Positions 1-7,746 of a stretch of 64,000 nucleotides of DNA are shown piece after piece. How positions within the stretch are numbered: the stretch's first letter is position 1; every line of letters begins with the position of its first letter. Where the stretch lies: NCBI RefSeq assembly GCF_014268745.2, contig NZ_JABWRB020000001.1, positions 3,472,001-3,536,000 on the forward strand, in the 5' to 3' direction. The notes beneath the pieces were generated by a model. The model did not search any database, was not told the DNA's origin, and saw only the letters and a list, made by a program, of their open reading frames with translations. The translations under genes were made by a program, and so were the position numbers. The DNA is from Pseudomonas zanjanensis (GTDB lineage Bacteria > Pseudomonadota > Gammaproteobacteria > Pseudomonadales > Pseudomonadaceae).

Positions 1-22
1 GTGTCGCTGTTTGCGCTTGCAT
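1..22 (-). CDS. araG: Start of probable arabinose ABC transporter ATP-binding protein (partial)
   Basis: An ATG on the minus strand at 22 follows a GAGGTGG ribosome binding site and opens a frame that runs off the left edge after seven codons (MQAQTAT). It lies 75 bases downstream of araF, where araG sits in arabinose transport operons. The identity comes from position only; too little protein is visible to show a Walker A motif or any domain. Confidence 0.4.
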
Positions 23-97
23 AACCACCTCGAACTTACAGAGATCAAGCGACCCCGCCACTCATGTGGCCAGGGCCGCTTTTGAATCAACCGACCG

Positions 98-1102
98 TCA
101 GTTCCACAGGCCGATCTTTTCCAGCTCCTGCTTGAAGTTCTCCCGGGTGATCAGCGTCACCTCGTCCATGGCGGTGTACTTCGGCGGTTCCTTGCCGGTG
201 GTGATCCACTCGTACATCATTTCGGCGGTCTTGTAGCCTTCGATGTGCGGGCTTGGCAGCATCGAACCGAAGAAGCCGCTGTCAGGCTTTTTCAGCTCAC
301 CGATGGCGTCGGTACCGTTGATGCCGACGCCGATCACGTTGGCTGCCTTGAACCCGGCCGCTTCAGTGGCGCGCACGCCGCCCAGCACGGTGTTGTCGTT
401 CATGCCGCCGATGATCAGGTTTTTCGCGGCGCTAGGCAGCTTCACCAGCGCCGAGTTGGTGGAGTCCATGCTGCCGGGTACGTCGAGGGTCTTGAGCGCC
501 GTAAACAGGATATGGTCTTCCGGCATCCCGGCCTTCTTCAGGGCATCGACCGAACCGTCGGTGCGCTTCTTGCCGGTGTCCAGCTCGTTGAAGGTGTTGA
601 TCACCGCGTAGGTATCTTTCCACTCCCAATTACGCTTCTTCGCTTCAGCGGCCATGGCGGCGCCCTGCTTCTGGCCCACCTCGAACGCGGCCATGCCCAG
701 GTACGGCACGTCTTCCATGAACTTGCCGTTGGCGTCGACGAAACGGTCGTCCACGGCAATGACCTTGAGATCGTTGAGCTTGGCCTTGGCCATGATGGCT
801 GGGCCGAGGGACACGTCCGGCGGGCAGATCACGAAGCCCTTGGCGCCGTTGGCGGCCAGGCTGTCGATGGCCGAGAGGGTTTTCTCGCCGTCAGGCACGG
901 CGATCTTGATCAGTTGGAAGCCTTTATCCTTGGCCGCCTTCTCGGCAAACGCCCACTCGGTCTGGAACCAAGGCTCCTCGGCCTGCTTGACCAGGAAACC
1001 AATTTTTACCGCATCGGCCGCCAGCAAGTGGCTGCTGAGGCTGAACGCGGTAACCGCCAGGGCGGCGCGACACAGGGAACGGATCCCACGACGATGTTTC
1101 AT
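98..1102 (-). CDS. araF: L-arabinose ABC transporter, periplasmic substrate-binding protein
   Basis: This is the periplasmic binding protein that delivers L-arabinose to an AraGH-type importer. The 334-residue product starts with an export signal (basic MKHRR, hydrophobic stretch, LLAADA cleavage region near residue 29). Mature-protein segments match E. coli AraF as I recall it: GFLVKQ, EEPWFQTEW, KIAVPDGEKTL, AIDSLAANGAKGFVI, GMNDNTVLGGVRATE and LLPSPHIEGYK. The start at 1102 is chosen over an upstream in-frame ATG because AAGGAG lies just before it and the signal peptide begins there. It is followed by probable araG. Its promoter region contains the ATCGTATGAT palindrome at 1224-1233, so control by the neighbouring FadR-type regulator is likely. 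Confidence 0.93.
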   Translation of the reverse strand: MKHRRGIRSLCRAALAVTAFSLSSHLLAADAVKIGFLVKQAEEPWFQTEWAFAEKAAKDKGFQLIKIAVPDGEKTLSAIDSLAANGAKGFVICPPDVSLGPAIMAKAKLNDLKVIAVDDRFVDANGKFMEDVPYLGMAAFEVGQKQGAAMAAEAKKRNWEWKDTYAVINTFNELDTGKKRTDGSVDALKKAGMPEDHILFTALKTLDVPGSMDSTNSALVKLPSAAKNLIIGGMNDNTVLGGVRATEAAGFKAANVIGVGINGTDAIGELKKPDSGFFGSMLPSPHIEGYKTAEMMYEWITTGKEPPKYTAMDEVTLITRENFKQELEKIGLWN

Positions 1103-1223
1103 AGTTGACTCCTTGTTTTTTTTATTGAAAGCCAAACGTCCAGGGTCTGCTCCACCGTCGGTGGAAATACGCAGGCTGGGCGGTTACATCAAGTTGCTAC
1201 ACAGCATAGGCCTAAATAGTCAT

Positions 1224-1233
1224 ATCGTATGAT
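1224..1233. promoter_or_regulatory. Operator-like palindrome upstream of araF
   Basis: The sequence ATCGTATGAT lies in the 174-base gap between the SDR gene and araF. It differs at one base from the perfect palindrome ATCATATGAT at 3993-4002 before the regulator gene, and both are flanked by ATTGG. A shared operator for the FadR/GntR regulator encoded at 3204-3950 is the simplest reading. This is inference from position and similarity. Confidence 0.5.
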
Positions 1234-1276
1234 GATTGGATTACAGGCGAAGTTTCCCACTGCAATCCAAGAATAT

Positions 1277-2095
1277 TCAGTCGTGGTACATGACTGAACG
1301 TCCTCCATCGATGGTGATGCATGAGGCATTGATGAAGGGTGCTTCGTCACTGGCCAGGAACACGGCCGTCATCGCCACTTCGATCGGTTGTCCGACGCGC
1401 CGTGGCGGGTGCATATCCAGCGCACGTTGGCGTTCGGCGTGGGGATCGGCAAAGCCGTTCCAGTAGTCGACGTTCAGCTGGGTCTCGATGTAACCCGGAG
1501 CGATGGCATTGACGCGTACCCCTTTGGGCGCGTATTCGATGCCCAGGGCGCGAGTCAGGCCGAGCAGGCCGTGCTTGGCAACCGGGTAAGGGAAACAGCC
1601 GGGAATGATGTGGGACGAATGGACGGAGGCAATGTTGATGATGCTGCCCACGCCCTGCTCGATCATCTGTGGCAGCACCGCCTTGCAGCCGTACCAGGCG
1701 CCATCCAGGTCGATGGCGAAGCAGCGGCGCCAGTCCTCTTCGGTCATTTCCAGCGGGTCGCGGAAGACGTTGACGCCGGCGCAGTTGACCAGCACATCGA
1801 TGCGACCGTGCAGCTCGACGGCGCGACGGGCCATGGCCTGCAAGTCTTGTTGCTTCGACACATCGGCCTGCAACGCTTGCACATCGGCCCCACGCTCACG
1901 CCAGTGGGCGGCCACCGCCTCGACTTTCTGCGCCTGGATGTCACTGATCACCAGTCGGGCCTGTTGCGAGGCGAACGCCGCGACGATGGCTTCGCCAATG
2001 CCTTGGGCGGCGCCGGTCAACAGCACGACCTTGTCTTTCAGGCGTTCGCCCTTCGGTGGCTCCGGCACGGGCGGTAAGACCAAGGGCTCAGCCAT
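1277..2095 (-). CDS. SDR-family sugar 1-dehydrogenase (probable L-arabinose/D-galactose 1-dehydrogenase)
   Basis: This is a 272-residue classical short-chain dehydrogenase. The nucleotide-binding TGAAQGIG motif is near residue 27, NCAG follows, and the catalytic Ser-Tyr-Lys set is visible as INIAS followed by PYPVAKHG. The ending ITIDGGRSVMYHD is usual for the sugar-dehydrogenase branch. Between a lactonase gene and araF, the likely reaction is NAD(P)-dependent oxidation of L-arabinose, and perhaps D-galactose, to its lactone. The start at 2095 has GGAGT eight bases upstream. The 236-base gap before it suggests an own promoter. The family is certain; the substrate is inferred from neighbours. 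Confidence 0.8.
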   Translation of the reverse strand: MAEPLVLPPVPEPPKGERLKDKVVLLTGAAQGIGEAIVAAFASQQARLVISDIQAQKVEAVAAHWRERGADVQALQADVSKQQDLQAMARRAVELHGRIDVLVNCAGVNVFRDPLEMTEEDWRRCFAIDLDGAWYGCKAVLPQMIEQGVGSIINIASVHSSHIIPGCFPYPVAKHGLLGLTRALGIEYAPKGVRVNAIAPGYIETQLNVDYWNGFADPHAERQRALDMHPPRRVGQPIEVAMTAVFLASDEAPFINASCITIDGGRSVMYHD

Positions 2096-2314
2096 GGCTC
2101 AAGACTCCTGCATGCGGGCACGACGAAAACCGGGCATCCACGGATGACCGGCGCAAAGGCGCTTGGAAGAACAGTGGCCGGCGTACGCCGCCGGGGCGTA
2201 CGGGGAAAGATCGTTGCATCACTTCACCTGTTTTGTTTTTTTAGTGTGAGTGCGTATTGCCGATGGAGCCGACTATAAACCCGGCCGCCAAATAATCTCA
2301 ATATATATATTTAC

Positions 2315-2331
2315 ATCCCATATTTTGGGAT
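2315..2331. promoter_or_regulatory. Inverted repeat in the SDR leader region
   Basis: ATCCCA and TGGGAT form 6-bp arms around a five-base spacer, next to an AT-rich tract (2298-2312) immediately after the lactonase stop codon. It could be a regulator site or a promoter spacer for the dehydrogenase gene. It does not match the ATCnTATGAT palindromes elsewhere in the cluster. Confidence 0.3.
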
Positions 2332-3207
2332 TTATCCCGCGAATCTTGTACAAGCCACGCCAGGCACATCGACACGCATCGACAGCACCGCACCGTCCAG
2401 CGGATGACCCAAGGGGCTCGCCGCGCTGGTGATGTACAACGTCTTGAGGTCTTCGCCGCCGAACACACAACTGGTCGGTCGGCTGACGGGCAATTCGATC
2501 ACCCGGTCGACCTGCCCGTCCGGCGTCAGCCGCAGCAGGCAACTGCCGTCCCAGCGGGCGTTCCAGATATAGCCCCGGGCATCCATCGCCGAGCCATCCG
2601 GGCCGCCACGCGGGTGTGGGCCGAACCAGACCTCGGCCGGCGCGAGATTGCCTTCCGGATAGATAAAGTGCCGATACACCGTGCCGTCCAGGCTGTCGCC
2701 GAAATACACCGTGGTGCCATCGGGGCTCCAGAGCAACGTGTTGGGGATGCCCAACCCGCGCAACAAGGGCATGACCCGACCGTCGCCACCGACGCGAAAC
2801 AGGCCACCGGACCGTTGTTCGATCGGCAAGTCCTCGCCGTCGGCACCGATGTTGTTCTGCATGGTGCCGAGCCAGAGTTGGCCCAGGGCGTCGCAACGGG
2901 CCTCATTGGCACGATTACCCAGTTGGGGGTCGGCCATGCACAGCAGCGTCAGGCGCGGCTCAAGGCCCGGCGAATCAAGATCGAGGCGATAGACGCCACT
3001 GCTCAGGGTTACCAGTGCGTCGCCACTTTGGGTCGGTATGAAGGCGGACACATGCTCGGGCATCTGCCAGATCTCCACGTTGGCGCCGATCAGCCGCAGT
3101 GCCTGCTTGCCAGCGATATCGACCCAATACAACGCTTGGGTCGGCGCATCCCAGAAGGGCCCCTCGCCCAACTTCGCCCGGTGTTCCGTCACAGCCGTCC
3201 ACTTCAT
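2332..3207 (-). CDS. SMP-30/gluconolactonase family sugar lactonase
   Basis: This 291-residue protein has the SMP-30/LRE six-bladed propeller signature: LGEGPFWD near residue 14 with the metal-binding Glu, a central NEARCDALGQLWLGTM segment with an Asn and an Asp, and SPDGTTVYFGDS. Proteins of this type open sugar 1,4-lactones. With the adjacent dehydrogenase it would convert arabinonolactone to arabinonate, the second step of the non-phosphorylative arabinose route. Its ATG overlaps the regulator's stop codon as ATGA, so the two are translationally coupled. Family confidence is high; substrate specificity is from context. Confidence 0.85.
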   Translation of the reverse strand: MKWTAVTEHRAKLGEGPFWDAPTQALYWVDIAGKQALRLIGANVEIWQMPEHVSAFIPTQSGDALVTLSSGVYRLDLDSPGLEPRLTLLCMADPQLGNRANEARCDALGQLWLGTMQNNIGADGEDLPIEQRSGGLFRVGGDGRVMPLLRGLGIPNTLLWSPDGTTVYFGDSLDGTVYRHFIYPEGNLAPAEVWFGPHPRGGPDGSAMDARGYIWNARWDGSCLLRLTPDGQVDRVIELPVSRPTSCVFGGEDLKTLYITSAASPLGHPLDGAVLSMRVDVPGVACTRFAG

Positions 3208-3950
3208 TGAAACCTCCCGTTCCCGACTTGCCCGGCGGCGTCTGTTCGACCGGCCATGACATTGGGGTAAAAGCGTTTGATCGCCAGGTCAGCGTTATCG
3301 ATCAGGGTCATGCAGGCCCAGACACCCCGGGCCGCGTCACGGGCGGCGATGGCGTCGGCGATGTCCTTGTGGATGGGCAAGGTGCGGCGCAGTTCATCCG
3401 GGTCGGCCGCCGACACCTCGAACGACACCGCCAGCAATGCACCGAGGGCCGGGACCATTTGTTCGATGAATTGATTATGGCTGGCGGCCAGGATGCACTC
3501 ATGGAAAAACTGGTCGGCGCGGTTGTAATCGGCGCCGCTGTCCACTGCCCGTTCCAGGGCATGGTAGGCCAGGCGGATCGCCTGCACCTGATCGGCCGTG
3601 GCCCGCTCACAGGCCCAGCGCACCGCCATCGGCTCGATGGTACGGCGCAGGTCCAGCAAGTCGTCGACGAAGTTTTCCGGAAGGCCGCTGCGTGACAGCC
3701 AGCCCACCACTTGAGGGTCGAACAGGTTCCAGCGGCGCACCGGCAATACCCGCGTGCCGACTTTCGGCCCGACTTCCAGCATGCCTTTGGCCACCAGGGT
3801 CTTGATCGCCTCGCGAATCACTGTGCGACTGACGCCCAGTTGCTCGCCCAAGTCCGCTTCGACCTTGATGGTTTGCCCAGGCTTGACCTGGCCAGCGGCG
3901 ATCCAGCCCCCCAGCCAATCGACGGTCGATGCGTGAAAACTGCTGGACAT
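3204..3950 (-). CDS. FadR/GntR-family transcriptional regulator of the sugar cluster
   Basis: This is a 248-residue FadR-subfamily GntR regulator. The N-terminal winged helix is visible as LGEQLGVSRTVIREAIKTLVAKGMLEVGPKVGTRV. The C-terminal all-helical FCD ligand domain has DLLDLRRTIEP, FHECILAASHN and the His-containing IHKDIADAI segment. FCD domains usually bind small carboxylates or sugar acids. The ATG at 3950 is preferred to an in-frame GTG at 3968, which lies close to the promoter palindrome. It is first in the minus-strand cluster, overlaps the lactonase gene by four bases, and has a perfect palindrome 43 bases upstream, consistent with autoregulation. Confidence 0.87.
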   Translation of the reverse strand: MSSSFHASTVDWLGGWIAAGQVKPGQTIKVEADLGEQLGVSRTVIREAIKTLVAKGMLEVGPKVGTRVLPVRRWNLFDPQVVGWLSRSGLPENFVDDLLDLRRTIEPMAVRWACERATADQVQAIRLAYHALERAVDSGADYNRADQFFHECILAASHNQFIEQMVPALGALLAVSFEVSAADPDELRRTLPIHKDIADAIAARDAARGVWACMTLIDNADLAIKRFYPNVMAGRTDAAGQVGNGRFQ

Positions 3951-3992
3951 GAAAACCCCGCGGGCCACTCTTATTGGTGGCCCACGCTAATC

Positions 3993-4002
3993 ATCATATG
4001 AT
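3993..4002. promoter_or_regulatory. Perfect operator-like palindrome upstream of the FadR-type regulator
   Basis: ATCATATGAT is an exact 10-bp palindrome in the leader of the regulator gene, and ATTGG overlaps its right end. A near copy lies upstream of araF at 1224-1233. It probably binds the regulator encoded at 3204-3950. Confidence 0.5.
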
Positions 4003-4030
4003 TGGGTGTCAATTTGAATTTTGCATAACC

Positions 4031-4241
4031 CTGTGGGAGCGAGCCTGCTCGCGATAGCGGTGGGTCAGCTAAGAAGATGTTGGCTGTGCTGGCGCCTTCG
4101 CGAGCAAGCCCGCTCCCACAGTAGATTCCGGGCGTTCACATTATTAGCGTTCACCACAGCTCGCTCCCACAGGTTTGGTGGTGCACACAGATAGTGCAGG
4201 CGCTCCAAATTTACTGTGGGAGCGGGCTTGCTCGCGATAGC
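4031..4241. repeat. REP palindrome pair and fragments in the spacer 3951-4291
   Basis: The spacer between the arabinose cluster and the DUF1285 gene contains an inverted pair of Pseudomonas REP elements (4031-4056 and about 4096-4121, core GGGAGCGAGCCTGCTCGCGA), a partial copy near 4155-4173 and another near 4214-4241. No gene, and no promoter other than that of the regulator, was seen here. Confidence 0.85.
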
Positions 4242-4291
4242 GATCCTTCAGCCGACGCGGATGTTGGATCAACCCTCACTTCCACAAGGGA

Positions 4292-4852
4292 TCAGGGCTC
4301 GAGGCCGATGGGGAAAAACTCGCCGCCGCTCCACACACCCAGCCAGCGCTGCCCATCGATCTCGCGACTGACCGCCAGCTCCACCAGTTGATAGAACACG
4401 TTGCGGTGGATCAGTGCTTCGAGGTTGCTGCGCACATGCACGTAGGGCGTCGGTTCCTGGGTCTGGGGATCGATCTCCACCCGCAGCGGGTGCTCGGTGC
4501 CGGCCTCGGTAGTTTCCTCGACGTTGGTGGTGAAGCGCAGCAACTGCCCTTCCCCCCGCCCTTCCACCTCAAGGGTCACGGCCACGAACGGCGCGTCATC
4601 GACCTTGATGCCGACCTTTTCCACGGGGGTGATCAGGAAATAATCATCGCCGTCGCGGCGGATGATGGTGGAGAACAGCTTGACCATCGGTTTTCGTCCG
4701 ATGGGCGTACCCAGGTAGTACCAGGTACCGTCCCGGGCAATGCGCATGTCGATGTCGCCGCAGAAGCCGGGGTTCCACAAGTGGACCGGCGGCAGGCCTC
4801 TGGTCTTGGGGATCTGCCCCAGCAAGTCATTGGCTTTTTGCGGTCCGCTCAT
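4292..4852 (-). CDS. DUF1285 domain protein
   Basis: This 186-residue soluble protein matches DUF1285 proteins in length and in the segments GLPPVHLWNPGFCGDIDMRIA, GTPIGRKPMVKLFSTI, YFLITPVEKVGI and HPLRVEIDP. There is no signal peptide or membrane segment. The biochemical role is unknown. It lies 14 bases downstream of the DUF4823 lipoprotein gene on the same strand, so the two are probably cotranscribed. Confidence 0.8.
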   Translation of the reverse strand: MSGPQKANDLLGQIPKTRGLPPVHLWNPGFCGDIDMRIARDGTWYYLGTPIGRKPMVKLFSTIIRRDGDDYFLITPVEKVGIKVDDAPFVAVTLEVEGRGEGQLLRFTTNVEETTEAGTEHPLRVEIDPQTQEPTPYVHVRSNLEALIHRNVFYQLVELAVSREIDGQRWLGVWSGGEFFPIGLEP

Positions 4853-4866
4853 GGTGACTCCTCGAG

Positions 4867-5472
4867 TTACTGGTCGCTCATCCCCAACAGGCTGCGGGCA
4901 TATTCACGCAGCGGCGCGGCGATGAGGTCTTGGGGCTGTTTGTCGTGGAACGTCAGTAAACCGCCACGACTCTTGATCCGTGCAGTATCAATCAAATACT
5001 GCGTGCTGGTCTCGATCAACATGATTTGAATCACGCCGGTATCGACACCCAGGCGATCCACGGCCTCTTCATCCAGCCATTCGTCGGAGTTGCCGATGCG
5101 GTTATCGGCCTTGGCGAACCGGGTGTACAACAGGTAATGGGCACCGGCGGCACGGGCTTCGCCCATCGCCTGATCGAGGCCTTCGGGAACACGGGCACGA
5201 CGGACCATGGGGAAATATTCGATGAAGCCATTGAAGGCTTCTTCGGCCACGACATTGGGACGTGGATAGGCACTGCCCGGCGGAGCGAAGGCGCCCTGGG
5301 CGATGTAGATGAACGAGTCGGGCTGGATTCGCAGGTTGTTCACACGACGGCTGTCGCTATGGTCCAGCAGGCCGGCATCACTCATGTGATAACGAACGCC
5401 CTCCCCCATGTCGCTGACATTCATGCAACCGCCAAGCACCAAAACGGCCAGCAGCAAAACCAGGCTACGCAT
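4867..5472 (-). CDS. DUF4823 family lipoprotein
   Basis: The 201-residue product begins MRSLVLLLAVLVLGGCMN, a clear lipoprotein signal peptide with lipobox LGGC and the modified Cys at residue 16. The start at 5472 is fixed by GGAGGA eight bases upstream and by this signal; the open frame continues further upstream through REP-like sequence. The rest is soluble, with RRARVPEGLDQAMGEARAAGAHYLLYTRFAKADNR, and resembles DUF4823 lipoproteins. Function is unknown. It is probably cotranscribed with the DUF1285 gene downstream. Confidence 0.8.
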   Translation of the reverse strand: MRSLVLLLAVLVLGGCMNVSDMGEGVRYHMSDAGLLDHSDSRRVNNLRIQPDSFIYIAQGAFAPPGSAYPRPNVVAEEAFNGFIEYFPMVRRARVPEGLDQAMGEARAAGAHYLLYTRFAKADNRIGNSDEWLDEEAVDRLGVDTGVIQIMLIETSTQYLIDTARIKSRGGLLTFHDKQPQDLIAAPLREYARSLLGMSDQ

Positions 5473-5571
5473 CCTATTCCTCCAAAGACCGGTGTCGGAA
5501 AACCGGCGAATGGTCGTGGGATGCAGCTTTTGCGCCAGCTCGCAGGATGGTTGGGGTTGCGCCTTGGAATA

Positions 5572-5712
5572 CCTGTGGCGAGGGAGCTTGCTCCCGCTGG
5601 GCTGCGCCCGTAGGAGCTGTCGAGTGCAACGAGGCTGCGATCTTTCCCCAGACACTTGAATCCCAAGCGAAAGATCAAAAGTCAAAAGATCGCAGGCTTC
5701 GCCAGCTCCTAC
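5572..5712. repeat. REP element and a second inverted repeat between moaA and the DUF4823 gene
   Basis: One GTGGCGAGGGAGCTTGCTCCCGC element lies at about 5572-5595. It is followed by an inverted pair of another Pseudomonas intergenic repeat, GTAGGAGCTG...GGCTGCGATC near 5611-5645 and its complement near 5683-5711. The pair could fold into a long hairpin behind moaA. Confidence 0.75.
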
Positions 5713-5736
5713 AGACTCAAGCCAGGAAAGGTCCGA

Positions 5737-6705
5737 TCAGCCGCCAATGATTTTCATGATGGTCGCACCGCCGGAGAACGCCACTTCCTGCTTGTCCCCC
5801 AGCGCCTTGACCAACAAGCGCTGAAGCGCCGGCAAGGCCTGATGGCGTGGCTTGTCCAGAAGATCGCCGACGAAGTGACGGTTACTCGACGACAGGCAGC
5901 CGTGCAGCCAGCCCGTGGAAGACAACCGCAGTCGCGAACAGGTACGGCAAAAAGGCACGCTTTCGTTGGCGATCACACCGAAGTGCCCCAGCCCCGGTAT
6001 CTCATAACGCACCGCCGTGGCGTCTACCGGCGCGTCGGCCTGCAGGTATTCGTACTGGTCGCCGATCAGGCTAAGCAGTTGTTGAAGGCTGACGAACTGC
6101 TGCAGGAAGGCGTTGGAATCGCTGGCCAGGTGGCCCATGCGCATCAACTCGATGAAACGCAACTCATAACCACGCTCCAGGCAGTACTCGAGCAACGGCA
6201 TCACCTGGTCGAGGTTTTGCCCGCGCAACGGCACCATGTTGACCTTGATCTTCATCCCGGCGGCCCGGGCCTGCTCCATGCCATCGAGCACGGTCGCCAG
6301 GTCGCCGCCACGGGCGATACTGCGAAACGCGGCGGGGTCCAGGGTGTCGAGGGAAACGTTGATGCGACGGATACCGGCATCCACCAGCAACGGCAGTTTT
6401 TTCGCGAGCAACTGGCCATTGGTGGTCAGGCTGATGTCCTCCAGCCCCATCTGCCCCACCGCCGTCATGAAACGCTCGAGCTTGGGGCTGACCAGCGGCT
6501 CGCCGCCCGTGATGCGCAGCCGCTCGATACCGGCGGCCTCGATCAAATACGCCACGCCGCGCGCCATGGCTTCGGCTGACAGTTCATCCTGCGCAGCCAC
6601 CAACCGCTTGCCGTCAGGCACGCAGTAGGTACAGGCGTAGTTGCAGGCTGAGGTCAGGCTGATCCGCAGATTACGGAAACGCCTGCCTTGACGGTCAACG
6701 ATCAT
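5737..6705 (-). CDS. moaA: GTP 3',8-cyclase (molybdenum cofactor biosynthesis)
   Basis: MoaA is the radical SAM enzyme that converts GTP to 3',8-cyclo-GTP, the first step of molybdopterin synthesis. The 322-residue protein has the N-terminal cluster motif C21-x3-C25-x2-C28 (ACNYACTYC), the ITGGEPL segment, the C-terminal second cluster ligands FCRTC...GC, and the conserved terminal Gly-Gly needed for activity. It stands alone here. A molybdenum hydroxylase with maturation factors is encoded about 20 kb away, and the cofactor made here would serve it. Confidence 0.96.
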   Translation of the reverse strand: MIVDRQGRRFRNLRISLTSACNYACTYCVPDGKRLVAAQDELSAEAMARGVAYLIEAAGIERLRITGGEPLVSPKLERFMTAVGQMGLEDISLTTNGQLLAKKLPLLVDAGIRRINVSLDTLDPAAFRSIARGGDLATVLDGMEQARAAGMKIKVNMVPLRGQNLDQVMPLLEYCLERGYELRFIELMRMGHLASDSNAFLQQFVSLQQLLSLIGDQYEYLQADAPVDATAVRYEIPGLGHFGVIANESVPFCRTCSRLRLSSTGWLHGCLSSSNRHFVGDLLDKPRHQALPALQRLLVKALGDKQEVAFSGGATIMKIIGG

Positions 6706-6799
6706 GGATCACTCCGGCACGAGAAAAATCGGACTCGCAAAAATTGACCTAGAAATCAAGATTTCGCAAGACCCAAACCTGAGTATATTACTGGGGCAC

Positions 6800-6825
6800 T
6801 GCGCCATGTAAGCGGACATGGCGCA
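6800..6825. other. Perfect 10-bp inverted repeat downstream of the TetR gene
   Basis: TGCGCCATGT and ACATGGCGCA flank a six-base loop in the 155-base gap between moaA and the TetR gene. No U-tract follows on either strand, so it is not a standard intrinsic terminator. It may mark the 3' end of the TetR transcript or be a protein-binding palindrome near the moaA promoter. Confidence 0.5.
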
Positions 6826-6860
6826 ATAAGGCAGCTGAATGTCTTGGCTCGTGTGGCCAG

Positions 6861-7499
6861 TCAGGTGCTCGGGTGGTCGGTATCGCGCTTGCGCTTGTTG
6901 CCCATGCGCACGCCAATGTCCATCAGGAACTGGAAGAAACCTTCCTGGTCTTCCAGCACGTTGCTCCAGAACGGCGAGTGATACAGCGCCACCGCGCCGT
7001 GCACCAACGCCCAGGCGGCGCAGTAATGGAAATAAGGCGGCACGTCCTCGAGCTTGCCTTCGCTGATCCGGCCCTTGATCAACAGGGTCAGGCGTTCGAA
7101 GTTGGAGGCGCGGATCTTGTGCAGCTCCTCGACCATTTCCGGGACCTGGTTGCCCTTGACCACCTTCTCTTCCAAGCGGTCGAACAAGCGGTAGCGCTGC
7201 GGGTCGCGCATGCGGAACTCGAAGTAGGCCCGGGACAGGGCCTCCTTGTCCTTGTCCACATCGGCTGAATGCAGCAGCTCGTTCAAATCGCGCTCGTAGT
7301 CGAGCATCAGGCGCAGGTAGATCTCCGCCTTGGATTTGAAATGTTTATAAATCGTGCCTTTGCCGATACCCACGGCATCCGCAATCATCTCGACGGTGAC
7401 ACTGTCTTCACCCTGGTCGAGGAACAACTTGAGCGCGGTGTCGAGAATTTCCTGCTCGCGGCGGCGAAACTCACGGACCTTACGGGGTTCTTTGTGCAT
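6861..7499 (-). CDS. TetR/AcrR-family transcriptional regulator
   Basis: This is a 212-residue TetR regulator. The N-terminal helix-turn-helix is seen as ILDTALKLFLDQGEDSVTVEMIADAVGIGKGTIYKHFKSKAEIY; the remaining residues form the helical ligand and dimerisation domain. By recalled gene order it corresponds to PA2957 of PAO1, which also lies beside the rgsA, tatD, pilZ and holB block. The ligand and targets cannot be read from sequence. No dedicated transporter or enzyme gene sits beside it. Confidence 0.88.
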   Translation of the reverse strand: MHKEPRKVREFRRREQEILDTALKLFLDQGEDSVTVEMIADAVGIGKGTIYKHFKSKAEIYLRLMLDYERDLNELLHSADVDKDKEALSRAYFEFRMRDPQRYRLFDRLEEKVVKGNQVPEMVEELHKIRASNFERLTLLIKGRISEGKLEDVPPYFHYCAAWALVHGAVALYHSPFWSNVLEDQEGFFQFLMDIGVRMGNKRKRDTDHPST

Positions 7500-7746
7500 A
7501 AGAAAAAGGTCTGAAGGGTCAAAATTCGAAGCCGGGTATTATGCCTAACTTACGCAAAAATGCACGGATCATCCATTCTCGGCCACCGTTCTTCACAAAA
7601 CCGTGCACACCCGGCTCGTCGTTTCCCTTGCCAACGGGCCGTACTGGCGAGCTTTGACGACAGTGAGAACTTATCCGAAGCGAGCGTATTCCAAATTTGT
7701 TTAAAAACCGCCCCGGCCAGACTGGACGGGTGGGCATACTGATCAA

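Noticed and set aside
7519..7746. Small hypothetical protein frame in the TetR-tatD gap
   Set aside because: Weak start, no conserved features, and it covers the promoter side of the probable RgsA RNA. The PAO1 gene annotated at the same place may be the same artefact.
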